Below, in pieces: positions 50,200-59,147 of a stretch of DNA of 64,000 bases. A program made the translations under genes and the position numbers. Each line of letters opens with the position of its first letter. Position 1 is the stretch's first letter. The notes below the pieces were generated by a model. It was given only the letters and a program-made list of their open reading frames with translations. It searched no databases and was not told the DNA's origin. This stretch comes from Glaciecola sp041380235 (GTDB lineage Bacteria; Pseudomonadota; Gammaproteobacteria; Enterobacterales; Alteromonadaceae): NCBI RefSeq assembly GCF_041380235.1, contig NZ_JBGIYY010000021.1, positions 1 through 64,000 of the forward strand, read 5' to 3'.

Positions 50200-52128
50200 A
50201 TGGGTAGAATCATCGGTATCGACTTAGGTACAACGAATTCATGTGTTGCCGTTCTTGACGGCGGCAAAGCGAAAGTAATTGAAAATGCAGAGGGTGATCG
50301 CACAACGCCCTCAATCATTGCGTATACGCAAGACGGTGAGACCTTAGTTGGTCAACCTGCTAAGCGTCAAGCAGTGACCAACCCCAAAAACACTTTATTC
50401 GCAATCAAGCGCTTAATTGGTCGTCGTTTTGAAGACGAGGAAGTGCAGCGCGATATAAGTATCATGCCTTTTAGCATCGTTAAAGCTGATAATGGCGATG
50501 CATGGGTAGAATCAAATGGCGAGAAGATGGCGCCTCCTCAAATATCTGCAGAAGTCTTGAAAAAGATGAAAAAAACTGCAGAAGATTATTTGGGTGAAGA
50601 AGTTACCGCAGCGGTCATCACTGTTCCTGCCTACTTTAACGATGCCCAGCGCCAAGCGACGAAAGACGCCGGGCGTATAGCAGGCCTTGAAGTTAAGCGT
50701 ATTATCAATGAACCAACAGCAGCAGCCCTTGCCTACGGTATGGACAAGCAAAAAGGCGACAACGTCGTTGCTGTGTATGACCTTGGTGGTGGTACGTTTG
50801 ATATCTCTATTATCGAAATTGATAACGTTGACGGCGAGCATACCTTCGAGGTACTTGCGACTAACGGTGACACTCACTTAGGTGGGGAAGATTTTGATAA
50901 CCGCATGATTAACTATCTTGTGGAAGAGTTTAAGAAAGATCAAGGCTTTGATTTACGCAAAGACCCACTTGCTATGCAGCGTCTAAAAGAAGCTGGCGAA
51001 AAAGCAAAAATAGAACTTTCATCTGCTCAGCAAACGGAAGTGAACCTGCCATATATTACCGCTGACGCATCAGGTCCTAAGCATTTAGCGATTAAAGTTA
51101 CGCGCGCCAAGCTTGAGTCATTAGTGGAAGAGCTAGTGAAAAAATCACTTGAGCCGCTTAAACAGGCTCTAGCCGATGCGGATTTATCAGTAGGTGACAT
51201 TGACGACATCATTTTGGTAGGTGGTCAAACCCGCATGCCATTGGTACAAAAGTACGTGACTGACTTCTTTGGTAAAGCACCGCGTAAAGACGTCAACCCT
51301 GATGAAGCAGTAGCAGTAGGCGCTGCAATTCAAGGCGGTGTGTTGTCAGGTGAAGTGAAAGACGTGTTGTTGCTTGATGTATGTCCGCTGTCATTAGGTA
51401 TCGAAACAATGGGCGGCGTAATGACGCCACTGATTGAGAAGAATACAACGGTGCCCACTAAAAAGTCACAGACCTTCTCTACGGCTGACGACAATCAATC
51501 GGCTGTAACTGTGCATGTGTTACAAGGTGAGCGTAAGCAAGCATCGGGTAATAAATCTTTAGGTCAGTTTAACCTTGAAGGCATTCGCCCTGCACCACGC
51601 GGAAACCCTCAGATTGAAGTAACCTTTGACATAGATGCGGACGGTATATTGCATGTGTCGGCAAAAGATAAAGACACCGGTAAAGAGCAAAAAATTACCA
51701 TCAAAGCATCTTCTGGTTTAAGTGAAGACGAAATCAATCAAATGGTCCAAGATGCTGAAGCGAACAAAGACGCCGACGCAAAATTTGAAAAGCTTGTAAC
51801 TGCACGCAATCAAGCAGACGGCATGATCCACGGTACTCGCAAGCAAATAGAAGAAGCTGGTGATGCCCTAGAAGCAGACGAGAAGGCTAAAATTGAAGCG
51901 GCTATTGATGAATTAGAAATCGCTCGTAAGGCCGACGATATTGAAGTCATTGAGCAGAAGAGTCAGGCATTGATGGAAGCTTCCGCCAAGCTAATGGAAA
52001 TTGCACAAGCTAAGGCCGCAACACAAGGGGCTGAAGCTAAGGCTGATGGTCAAGAAGGCCAAAAAGCAGCGGCTGATGATGTTGTTGATGCGGAATTTGA
52101 AGAAGTCAAAGACGATGATAAAAAATAA
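50200..52128 (+). CDS. dnaK: Molecular chaperone DnaK (Hsp70)
   Basis: ATP-driven chaperone. The 642-aa protein has GIDLGTTNSCVAV, the second phosphate motif AVYDLGGGTFDISI, the adenosine motif IDDIILVGGQTRMPLVQ, the linker VLLLDVCPLSLG, substrate-binding domain and helical lid, ending in the conserved acidic tail DAEFEEVKDDDKK. GGAGAG is before the ATG. It follows grpE and is followed by dnaJ, the classic cluster. Confidence 0.98.
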   Translation: MGRIIGIDLGTTNSCVAVLDGGKAKVIENAEGDRTTPSIIAYTQDGETLVGQPAKRQAVTNPKNTLFAIKRLIGRRFEDEEVQRDISIMPFSIVKADNGDAWVESNGEKMAPPQISAEVLKKMKKTAEDYLGEEVTAAVITVPAYFNDAQRQATKDAGRIAGLEVKRIINEPTAAALAYGMDKQKGDNVVAVYDLGGGTFDISIIEIDNVDGEHTFEVLATNGDTHLGGEDFDNRMINYLVEEFKKDQGFDLRKDPLAMQRLKEAGEKAKIELSSAQQTEVNLPYITADASGPKHLAIKVTRAKLESLVEELVKKSLEPLKQALADADLSVGDIDDIILVGGQTRMPLVQKYVTDFFGKAPRKDVNPDEAVAVGAAIQGGVLSGEVKDVLLLDVCPLSLGIETMGGVMTPLIEKNTTVPTKKSQTFSTADDNQSAVTVHVLQGERKQASGNKSLGQFNLEGIRPAPRGNPQIEVTFDIDADGILHVSAKDKDTGKEQKITIKASSGLSEDEINQMVQDAEANKDADAKFEKLVTARNQADGMIHGTRKQIEEAGDALEADEKAKIEAAIDELEIARKADDIEVIEQKSQALMEASAKLMEIAQAKAATQGAEAKADGQEGQKAAADDVVDAEFEEVKDDDKK

Positions 52129-52160
52129 GTAATTCGCTTTTTTAGCGACATTACAAGTAT

Positions 52161-52192
52161 CAGGCGCATTCTCTCATAGGGGTCTGCGCCTG
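52161..52192. other. Inverted repeat between dnaK and dnaJ
   Basis: CAGGCGCA and TGCGCCTG form a perfect 8-bp stem around a 16-base loop. There is no T-run, so it is more likely an RNA-processing or partial attenuation element than a full terminator; dnaJ would otherwise be cut off from dnaK. Confidence 0.5.
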
Positions 52193-52279
52193 TTGTGTGA
52201 TGGATAGTTGTGTAATGAACAGTTATATAGTCCATAGCAATTGTTGTAAAATTGAATGAATTAGCAGGAACAGTGGTTT

Positions 52280-53416
52280 ATGTCTAAAAGAGACTATTAC
52301 GAAGTATTAGGCGTGGCGAAAGGTGCCGAAGAGCGCGAAATTAAAAAAGCCTATAAAAAGCTTGCGATGAAATATCACCCTGACCGCGCGCAAGGGGATA
52401 AATCTTTGGAAGAAAAATTCAGAGAAGTCCAAGAAGCTTACGAAATATTGTCCGATGCACGTAAACGCGCTGCCTATGACCAATACGGGCATGCTGGTGT
52501 GGACCCTAACCGCGGTGGCGGTGGCGCCGGCGGCGCAGATTTTGGTGACATTTTTGGTGATGTGTTTGGTGATATCTTTGGTGGTGCAAGAGGCCGTCAA
52601 TCGCGAGCGCGTCAGGGCTCTGATCTTCGCTACAACTTAGAAATGAGCTTAGAAGAAGCGGTGCGCGGCAAAGAAGTCGAAATTCGTGTCCCAACACTCG
52701 TTGAGTGTGATACCTGTGATGGCTCGGGGGCTAAAAAAGGTACCTCGCCTAGCACTTGCCCTACCTGTAAAGGAAACGGTCAGGTGCAAATGCGCCAAGG
52801 CTTCTTTGCGGTCCAGCAAACATGCCCAACCTGCTCTGGTAAAGGAAAGATCATATCTGATCCATGCAATCCATGTCGTGGGCAAGGCCGTGTTGAAAAA
52901 ACCAAGACGCTTTCTGTGAAAGTGCCACCTGGCGTAGATACTGGCGATAGAATTAGATTGAGTGCAGAAGGTGAAGCCGGTGAGCATGGTGCACCAGCCG
53001 GCGATTTGTATGTTCAGGTTCATGTGCGCGACCACAGTATATTTACTCGTGACGGCAACAACCTGTATTGTGAAGTCCCGTTGAGTTTTACGACAGCTGC
53101 TTTAGGCGGTGATATTGAAGTACCTACCTTGGATGGAAAAGTGAAGCTGAAAATTACACCTGAAACTCAGACGGGTAAAATGTTCCGCCTCAGAGGGAAG
53201 GGCGTTAAGTCAGTGCGCAGCGGTGCCATAGGTGACTTGATGTGCAAAGTTGTGATTGAAACACCGGTAAATCTGTCTACTAAGCAAAAAGATTTACTCA
53301 AAGAATTTGAAACATCTATTAATGCTCAAAGTGCCAAGCATCGGCCAAAAGAGAAAGGTTTTTTTGATGGAGTGAAGCAATTTTTTGATGACTTGACAAG
53401 GAATCTAGATAAGTAA
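52280..53416 (+). CDS. dnaJ: Chaperone DnaJ (Hsp40)
   Basis: Co-chaperone that delivers substrates to DnaK and stimulates its ATPase. The 378-aa protein has the J domain with HPD (KYHPDRAQ, residues about 33-36), a G/F-rich linker (GGGGAGGADFGDIFGDVFGD), the four CxxCxGxG zinc repeats at 146-205 (CDTCDGSG, CPTCKGNG, CPTCSGKG, CNPCRGQG) and the C-terminal substrate-binding domain. Complete class A DnaJ; E. coli has 376 aa. AGGAA precedes the ATG. Confidence 0.98.
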   Translation: MSKRDYYEVLGVAKGAEEREIKKAYKKLAMKYHPDRAQGDKSLEEKFREVQEAYEILSDARKRAAYDQYGHAGVDPNRGGGGAGGADFGDIFGDVFGDIFGGARGRQSRARQGSDLRYNLEMSLEEAVRGKEVEIRVPTLVECDTCDGSGAKKGTSPSTCPTCKGNGQVQMRQGFFAVQQTCPTCSGKGKIISDPCNPCRGQGRVEKTKTLSVKVPPGVDTGDRIRLSAEGEAGEHGAPAGDLYVQVHVRDHSIFTRDGNNLYCEVPLSFTTAALGGDIEVPTLDGKVKLKITPETQTGKMFRLRGKGVKSVRSGAIGDLMCKVVIETPVNLSTKQKDLLKEFETSINAQSAKHRPKEKGFFDGVKQFFDDLTRNLDK

Positions 53417-53457
53417 TCTTAGGCTCATAAATATAAAGTAATATATTTCAAAATTGA

Positions 53458-53487
53458 AAAAAGAGTGGTGAAAGCCACTCTTTTTTT
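53458..53487 (+). terminator. Intrinsic terminator of the dnaK-dnaJ operon
   Basis: AAAGAGTGG (53460-53468) and CCACTCTTT (53475-53483) form a 9-bp stem with a 6-base loop, followed by seven T residues. Confidence 0.92.
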
Positions 53488-53724
53488 GTTTTAAAAATGA
53501 GTATCGGGATATTGCTATTGCGCAAATTTTCAGGGCGAGTAGGCTGTCCTGTGTGCGATAAACATGTGTATAAAATTCAGAATAGTGAATGGCGTCATAT
53601 ACATAGAGACCTTAAAGGTTAACAAAATTTAATCAAGTTTTTAACATTCTCAGTAAACCTATCGTTGATGATGAAGGTAACTAAACCTGAAACCTTTTCT
53701 ACTACTACCAACTGAGAGTATAAA
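53488..53724. other. Intergenic region before the DUF4397 lipoprotein gene
   Basis: About 240 bases with no gene. The end holds the leader of the following gene. TATAAA-like and TTGACA-like words occur but no promoter pair stands out. Confidence 0.35.
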
Positions 53725-55110
53725 ATGAAAAATATCAAAACAGCCCTAATTACCCTAGGCAGTGTGTTTGCATTAAGCGCATGCTTAGGAAGCGATAGCG
53801 ATGAGCCAATTGACTTCGTTGATCCTGAGCCGCCCAGTTTAAGCGCGTCAGTGAGAATTGTTCACGCATCGCCCGATGCCCCAAATGTGAACGTACTGTC
53901 TAGTGGTAACAGCATATCAGGACTTAGCGACCTAGCTTATGAAACCGCTACTGGTTTGGCGTCCATACGCACTGGTCAATTTGATTTTGAAGTTGAAGCA
54001 CTTCTCCCTGCAGGCGCGTCCGCGGTGGTTCTTGAGATCCCTGCGACTTTGGAAGATGGTAAAGAATATAATGTGTTAGCAGTGGGTGATACGGCAAACA
54101 TTGCTGCTTTATTAGTCGTTAACGATGAAGCTGCAGTTGCCATGGACACTGTTAGAGCGCAAGTAGTACATGCTGCTCCAGCGGCTCCTACTGTTGACGT
54201 GTACGTTACCGCAGCCGATGCAAATATTGCAGACGAGCAACCATTAGCAACACTTTCGTTTAACGAGTTTACCGGACAGGTTGAAGTGCCTGCCGGTACT
54301 TATCGTATCAGAGTTACCGCTGCCGGCACGACCACAGTAGTATTTGATTCTGGATCTTTGGACTTAGCTGGTGGGTCAGACTTGTTCATTGCCGCGACCC
54401 AAAACGTGGGCGCCGGTGATGCGCCAATAAATCTACTGGTCGCAGATCGCACGAGCTCTTTTGTCATTGCTGATGTCAATACGACGGCGAAAGTCCGTGC
54501 TATTCACGGGATTGCTGATGCACCAGCTGTAGATGTATTTGCGGACGTAGAAGGCGATAACGACATTTTGTTGTTCGACGGCGCACCATTTAAAGGTGTA
54601 ACTCCTTATATTAATGTGGCTGCGGGTGATTATTTGCTTGACGTCAAAGCAGATGCAGACAACAGCATAGTGGCGATTGACGATGCAGCGGTAAGTCTAG
54701 TAGCCGGCGTGCGCTATACCGCGCTTGCAAACAATACCCTAGCGATGGCAGATCTTGACTTAATAGTCGATGATGGTCGACGTTTAGCAACGGCGGCTCA
54801 AGTGCGTATATTCCACGCGTCTCAAGCAACTGGTGCGGTTGATATATATGTAAGTTCAGATGGTGAAATAGCGAACATTGAACCTGCATTTTCAGGCGTT
54901 GCTTACAGCACCGATATGCTTGCAGAGACTGGCTACGTGCAGTTAGCCGCGGGAGATTATGTGGTAACCGTTACTCCTACTGGGACCAAAACCGCAGCGA
55001 TTGAAACAGGTGTATTGAGTCTTGAAGTAGGCAAAATATACACCGCTATTGCAGTTGATGGCGATATGGAAGGTGATGGACCTCAACTAATCGTTGCTGA
55101 TGATTTTTAA
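53725..55110 (+). CDS. DUF4397 repeat lipoprotein
   Basis: A 461-aa surface lipoprotein with lipobox FALSAC (Cys about 20), an acidic spacer (DSDEPIDFVDPEPP), then about four tandem DUF4397 units. Each starts with a motif like VRIVHASPDAPNVNV, AQVVHAAPAAPTVDVYV, VRAIHGIADAPAVDVFA and VRIFHASQATGAVDIYV, at residues about 42, 142, 258 and 361, and ends in a short Gly-x-YTAIA-type strand. The repeats look like beta-sandwich modules. Very low Cys and strongly acidic, as marine secreted proteins often are. Substrate or partner unknown. Own terminator follows. Confidence 0.82.
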   Translation: MKNIKTALITLGSVFALSACLGSDSDEPIDFVDPEPPSLSASVRIVHASPDAPNVNVLSSGNSISGLSDLAYETATGLASIRTGQFDFEVEALLPAGASAVVLEIPATLEDGKEYNVLAVGDTANIAALLVVNDEAAVAMDTVRAQVVHAAPAAPTVDVYVTAADANIADEQPLATLSFNEFTGQVEVPAGTYRIRVTAAGTTTVVFDSGSLDLAGGSDLFIAATQNVGAGDAPINLLVADRTSSFVIADVNTTAKVRAIHGIADAPAVDVFADVEGDNDILLFDGAPFKGVTPYINVAAGDYLLDVKADADNSIVAIDDAAVSLVAGVRYTALANNTLAMADLDLIVDDGRRLATAAQVRIFHASQATGAVDIYVSSDGEIANIEPAFSGVAYSTDMLAETGYVQLAAGDYVVTVTPTGTKTAAIETGVLSLEVGKIYTAIAVDGDMEGDGPQLIVADDF

Positions 55111-55136
55111 ACAATCACTATTAGCATAATAACGAA

Positions 55137-55175
55137 AGAAAGCCCAAAGACAATAAAATTGCTTTGGGCTTTTTA
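55137..55175 (+). terminator. Intrinsic terminator of the DUF4397 gene
   Basis: AAAGCCCAAAG (55139-55149) pairs with CTTTGGGCTTT (55162-55172), and CAAT/ATTG extends the stem inward. A short T-run ends it. Confidence 0.88.
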
Positions 55176-55309
55176 CTTGCTGATAGCTCTACGTTTATAA
55201 GCAATTACAAACGATTGAGGGTAGCGTTAAACCTTTTTAATAAATCATCCGCTAAAGGCAGATAGGCGTAAACATATTTACTAACTCTGCGCCATGAAAG
55301 CGAATTTAC

Positions 55310-56050
55310 ATGAAACCAAACACCTTATTATTGACTGCGCTATTGTTCAGCACAGGCGTGCATGCTCAGTGGTCTGCTGGCGTTGCCGGAATCGGAAGCG
55401 CAACGCCTTACAAAGGTTTAAGCTCTGAGTCGATTGTGATCCCAATCGTGTCATACGAAGGGGAGCGCGTTATATGGCGTGGTCCATCATTACAGTACAA
55501 GCTAAGCGGCCTGAAACGTAACCAGCCAAGCTTACGCCTCAGTATCGATTTAGCACCTAACGAATTAGAGGCCGAAGAAAGTATTGAGTTATCAGGCATT
55601 GAAACACGTGATTTATCTTTTTTAGCCGGTATCAGATATATTCATCCTACCGAAATTGGCGAGTTTTCAGCCGTGTTGCAAACTGATATTACAAATAAAC
55701 ACGATGGCATTCGTGGCGCCGTTAATTTTGACCGCGTCCTTTTCAGTGCTGCTGATCGAAGTTGGGCACTTATTGGTGGTGTGCAAGTTGAATATTTGAA
55801 CGACCGCTACGCAAACTATTATTTTGGTGTTTCCGAAGCCGAATCGATTGCGTCGAACTTTGCAGAGTATGAGGTTGATGCGCTTTGGCAAGGCGGTCTA
55901 ACCTTAGGCGGATACTATCGTTTTGCTGGTAATTGGCAGTTTACGGCGCAAACGCGATGGTTGAGTCTTGCAACAGATATTAAAGACAGTCCTATTGTTG
56001 ATGACAGCAGCAGCATCGACGGCTTTGTAGGTCTTACCTATCAGTTTTAA
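55310..56050 (+). CDS. MipA/OmpV family outer membrane protein
   Basis: A 246-aa protein with a signal peptide ending GVHAQ and a beta-barrel pattern: alternating strands, SATPYKGLSSES-IVIPIVSYEGERV near residue 30 (family hallmark) and a terminal aromatic strand GFVGLTYQF. MipA/OmpV proteins sit in the outer membrane; E. coli MipA scaffolds MltA and PBP1b, while Vibrio OmpV is a salt-regulated porin-like protein. No neighbouring gene points to either function. Transcribed alone. Confidence 0.85.
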   Translation: MKPNTLLLTALLFSTGVHAQWSAGVAGIGSATPYKGLSSESIVIPIVSYEGERVIWRGPSLQYKLSGLKRNQPSLRLSIDLAPNELEAEESIELSGIETRDLSFLAGIRYIHPTEIGEFSAVLQTDITNKHDGIRGAVNFDRVLFSAADRSWALIGGVQVEYLNDRYANYYFGVSEAESIASNFAEYEVDALWQGGLTLGGYYRFAGNWQFTAQTRWLSLATDIKDSPIVDDSSSIDGFVGLTYQF

Positions 56051-56243
56051 CATCAAAAGAGCACAAGTCTAGGCGCTCTTTGCGCTATTATTTTCAAGCA
56101 AACATTTCTTTTAAAGCTTCACTAGAGTAACGTTATGCAGAAGTGTTGCCCGTGGGAGCGAGAGGAAGTCTGGTTTTGATAAATAAATATGGGTGTCTGC
56201 ATATCTGTATTTATCGCTTCTGAATTGAATCGAGTCATGCGTG

Positions 56244-56557
56244 CCATTTACACTTTTCTACAACGAACTTGATTGTTTTAAAATTGTGAATGATTCTTGG
56301 GCCATAAAATTAGCGACAAGGTGCTTGTAGAAATTGCGCAGCGCTTAAACAGTCGCCGTGATTTATGCAGCACTAACACCAACACTAACACCTTAAAATT
56401 CATAAAAGAGCTAGTCACTTCGCTGAATATGGAATGTTTAATCGAAGGTATTGAAAGCACTAGCCAGAAACACCTCTTGCAACAATTAGGTTATGATCTA
56501 CAGCAAGGTTACCTGCATGGTAAGCCGAAGGCTTTGAGTCACTATTTGCAAAAATGA
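56244..56557 (+). pseudogene. Relic of a GGDEF-EAL protein with internal deletion
   Basis: The start of the remnant reads PFTLFYNELDCFKIVNDSW, the GGDEF-domain region before the nucleotide loop. A one-base loss near 56300 shifts frame, and GHKISDKVLVEIAQRL continues it. A run of CACTAACACC-like repeats (56373-56393) joins this directly to the C-terminal part of an EAL domain (ELVTSLNMECLIEGIES, QLGYDLQQGYLHGKP). The GGDEF active site, the intervening sequence and most of EAL are lost. It makes no functional enzyme and marks an old signalling gene lost here. Confidence 0.78.
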
Positions 56558-56739
56558 TAGATAAATACGATTCTTTATTGGTGAGCAGGGTAAATGTTGA
56601 CTATGCTTAGCGTTGACGATGAGTTTGCAAAAGATACATTATTTTTAAACCTGATGTATCAGCTATATAAACTCCCGCAATTTTTAAACTAAAGAGGAAG
56701 GCTCTCATCCTCCGCTCGTTAATACTAAAAGGAAGCTTC

Positions 56740-57207
56740 ATGAAAAAGATCATTTCATTTATTGCATTATTATCAATTGTGGCAAGCGCTAGCGCTATCG
56801 CCAATCCGGTTGAATCCGAAAAGCAAGCAAAAGCAGCGATTCAGTTTCGCCAAGCGATTTTACAACTCGTGCGCAGTAATATGGGTCCGATGGGCGCTAT
56901 GGCAAAAGGGGATATTCCCTACGACAGCGAAGTCATGATGGTGAACAGTCAACGCATTGAACAGCTTGGCTTAATGATGGAAGACTATTTCGCAGCGGAT
57001 ACCCGAGCTTTCGACCTAGAAACCGGCGCAAAAGATAACATCTGGACCAATCAAGAAGACTTTAATAAAAAAGCTGAAAATATGGTAATGGCAGCTATAC
57101 AGGTGCAAGAAGTTGCAAGTGCCGGTATGACTGATGACTATCGAAAGTCTATTGGCGCTTTAGGCGCTACATGCAAAGCTTGTCATGATGACTATAAAAA
57201 AGACTAA
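56740..57207 (+). CDS. Cytochrome c' (class II c-type cytochrome)
   Basis: A 155-aa periplasmic haem protein. Signal peptide (IISFIALLSIVASASAIA) followed by a four-helix bundle with the haem-binding CKACH at about residues 145-149, right at the C-terminus, as in class II cytochromes c. Met- and Ala-rich helices occur in between. Functions in relatives include electron transfer and NO binding. AAGGAAG precedes the ATG. A cytochrome b561 gene at 58341 is a plausible membrane partner. Confidence 0.88.
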   Translation: MKKIISFIALLSIVASASAIANPVESEKQAKAAIQFRQAILQLVRSNMGPMGAMAKGDIPYDSEVMMVNSQRIEQLGLMMEDYFAADTRAFDLETGAKDNIWTNQEDFNKKAENMVMAAIQVQEVASAGMTDDYRKSIGALGATCKACHDDYKKD

Positions 57208-57230
57208 GATAACACTAGGAGAATGAATAT

Positions 57231-58238
57231 ATGACTAAGGCTTATGCTGCGGCAAAACCGGGCGCTAAATTAGAACTGATTGATGTTGAGCTGCCTCCTT
57301 TAGGTGCCAATGACGTCAAGATTAAAGTTGCATTTTGTGGAATATGTCACTCTGACTTATCAATGATTAACAATGAATGGGGCTTTTCTCAATATCCCTT
57401 AGTGGGCGGCCATGAAATAGTCGGCGAAGTTGTTGAGGTCGGTGGTGCGGTGAGTTCCAGCAAAGTTGGGCAAATTGTTGGTTTAGGCTGGCATGCTGGT
57501 TACTGTCAAAATTGCTACAGTTGTGACAGCGGCGACCATAATTTGTGTAGCAGCGCCCAACCTACCATTGCTGGCAGGCATGGCGGTTTTGCTGAATACG
57601 TTCAAGCCGATGAAAAGTCTGTGGTTGCCATTCCGCAAGGCGTTGACATGAAGTCTGCAGGCCCTTTATTTTGTGGAGGAATTACCGTATTCAATCCACT
57701 AGTGCAATTTGATATCAAGCCAACTGATAAGGTCGCGGTTATTGGGATCGGTGGTCTTGGTCATTTGGGATTGCAGTTTTTAAATGCTTGGGGATGCGAA
57801 GTAACTGCATTTACATCGAGTGAAAGCAAAGCAGATGAAGCTAAAAAAATGGGCGCTCATCATATTATTAATTCACGGGATGAGAAGGAAATTGAAGCGG
57901 CGGCTGCCTCATTTGACTTTGTGATAACCACAGTGAACGTGTCGCTTGATTGGAACCTATACTTAGGCACCCTGAAGCCTAAAGGCAGACTGCATTTTGT
58001 CGGTGCGACCCTTGAGCCGCTTAATATTGGTGTATTCAATATTTTATCGGGTCAAAAATCGGTATCGGGCTCGCCGGTAGGTAGTCCAGCCACAATCGCG
58101 ACGATGTTAGATTTTTGTGCTCAGCACGGCATAAAGCCGATGGTCGAAATGTACGATATGAGCCAGATTAACGATGCTATGGCGCACCTTAAAAAAGGCG
58201 ATGCAAGGTATAGGATCGTATTGCAAGCTGACTTTTAG
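57231..58238 (+). CDS. Zinc-dependent NAD(P) alcohol dehydrogenase (CAD/YahK-like)
   Basis: A 335-aa medium-chain dehydrogenase. Catalytic zinc ligands: FCGICHSDLSM (Cys about 38) and VGGHEIVGEVV (His about 61). Structural zinc Cys cluster: CQNCYSCDSGDHNLC (about 92-106). Cofactor site: VAVIGIGGLGHLGLQFLNAWG near 170. It belongs to the cinnamyl-alcohol dehydrogenase/YahK group that reduces diverse aldehydes. AGGAG lies before the ATG, 23 bases after the cytochrome gene. No specific substrate is suggested. A good terminator follows. Confidence 0.9.
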   Translation: MTKAYAAAKPGAKLELIDVELPPLGANDVKIKVAFCGICHSDLSMINNEWGFSQYPLVGGHEIVGEVVEVGGAVSSSKVGQIVGLGWHAGYCQNCYSCDSGDHNLCSSAQPTIAGRHGGFAEYVQADEKSVVAIPQGVDMKSAGPLFCGGITVFNPLVQFDIKPTDKVAVIGIGGLGHLGLQFLNAWGCEVTAFTSSESKADEAKKMGAHHIINSRDEKEIEAAAASFDFVITTVNVSLDWNLYLGTLKPKGRLHFVGATLEPLNIGVFNILSGQKSVSGSPVGSPATIATMLDFCAQHGIKPMVEMYDMSQINDAMAHLKKGDARYRIVLQADF

Positions 58239-58249
58239 TAACGAACCTG

Positions 58250-58283
58250 CCTTGTTGGTGTGAGCCAGCAAGGTAATTTTTTA
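58250..58283 (+). terminator. Intrinsic terminator after the alcohol dehydrogenase gene
   Basis: CCTTGTTGG (58250-58258) and CCAGCAAGG (58265-58273) form a 9-bp stem with one G-U pair and a 6-base loop, followed by AA and six T residues. Confidence 0.85.
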
Positions 58284-58340
58284 TGACTCACCAAAGCGCT
58301 TCTAATCACTCCTTTCAATTCTGCTCATCGCTTACTTTGC

Positions 58341-59015
58341 TTACCACAGCATTTCTGGCTCAGGAGCCAACACATTTACGAGCAAATATATCGTTACCGC
58401 AGTTATAAGCGCACATACCAAAAACCGAATCCAAGGGGTTTGAACGTCAGGTGGACTTTCAGAGCCGGCGGGTTTGTTGCCGTGGATCATTGCCGGTACC
58501 AATCGCTGCTGCTTTTTAAAAGTGTAAAAGACAATCGCACAAAGGTGCAATGCAATTAGACCCCACATCATTAAAAATGCATTGTGGTGTATGAAGTTCA
58601 TAAGATCATCTATAGCTGCGCCAAGCGCACCATGATATGGACCATCAAGGAAGATATCGTCGGTCATAAATAATCCGCTGATGGCTTGACTTAACATCAC
58701 GGCCAAAATTGCCAAGACCGAATATCCGCCTAAGGGGTTGTGCCCAAGATAGGTCTGAGTGTCGGTTTTGCCTTGTAGATATTTAATAGCAGTGACTGGA
58801 GAATATATGAAATTGGTAAAACGAGCATGATAGCTTCCAACGACCCCCCATATTATCCGAAATAGAAGAAGGCCCAGCGCGACATACCCGCCATAAAAGT
58901 GCAACTGCATGGCATCATCTAAGATATCGCCAGTCACAAACTGAAAAATAAATACAGTGACTAAGCCCCAGTGAAATAAACGGGTAGGGACGTCCCAAAC
59001 CTTTACACTTGCCAT
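58341..59015 (-). CDS. Cytochrome b561-type membrane protein
   Basis: A 224-aa inner-membrane dihaem b-type cytochrome with four to five helices. His residues at DVPTRLFHWGL (about 15), LHFYGGYVALG (about 39), FIHHNAFLMMWGLIALHLCAI (about 143-158) are the likely haem ligands. It opens VKVWDVPTRLFHW, the family signature. It could pass electrons from quinol to a soluble cytochrome such as the class II cytochrome c encoded 1.1 kb away. The gene is convergent with the alcohol dehydrogenase and divergent from dapB. Confidence 0.88.
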   Translation of the reverse strand: MASVKVWDVPTRLFHWGLVTVFIFQFVTGDILDDAMQLHFYGGYVALGLLLFRIIWGVVGSYHARFTNFIYSPVTAIKYLQGKTDTQTYLGHNPLGGYSVLAILAVMLSQAISGLFMTDDIFLDGPYHGALGAAIDDLMNFIHHNAFLMMWGLIALHLCAIVFYTFKKQQRLVPAMIHGNKPAGSESPPDVQTPWIRFLVCALITAVTIYLLVNVLAPEPEMLW

Positions 59016-59147
59016 GTCATTTACTTTCCTAAAATAGAATTTATAGTCATAGTCTTATCAATTTTTTCGGCTAGGTCAAAATTTACTATAAATAATTGTG
59101 TATTTATTTGCTAAAGTAGTGCCATTAAACATACTTTGAGCAGATTT

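Noticed and set aside
52161..52192. Intrinsic terminator between dnaK and dnaJ
   Set aside because: The stem is perfect but is not followed by a T-run, and these genes are usually co-transcribed. Kept only as an inverted repeat.
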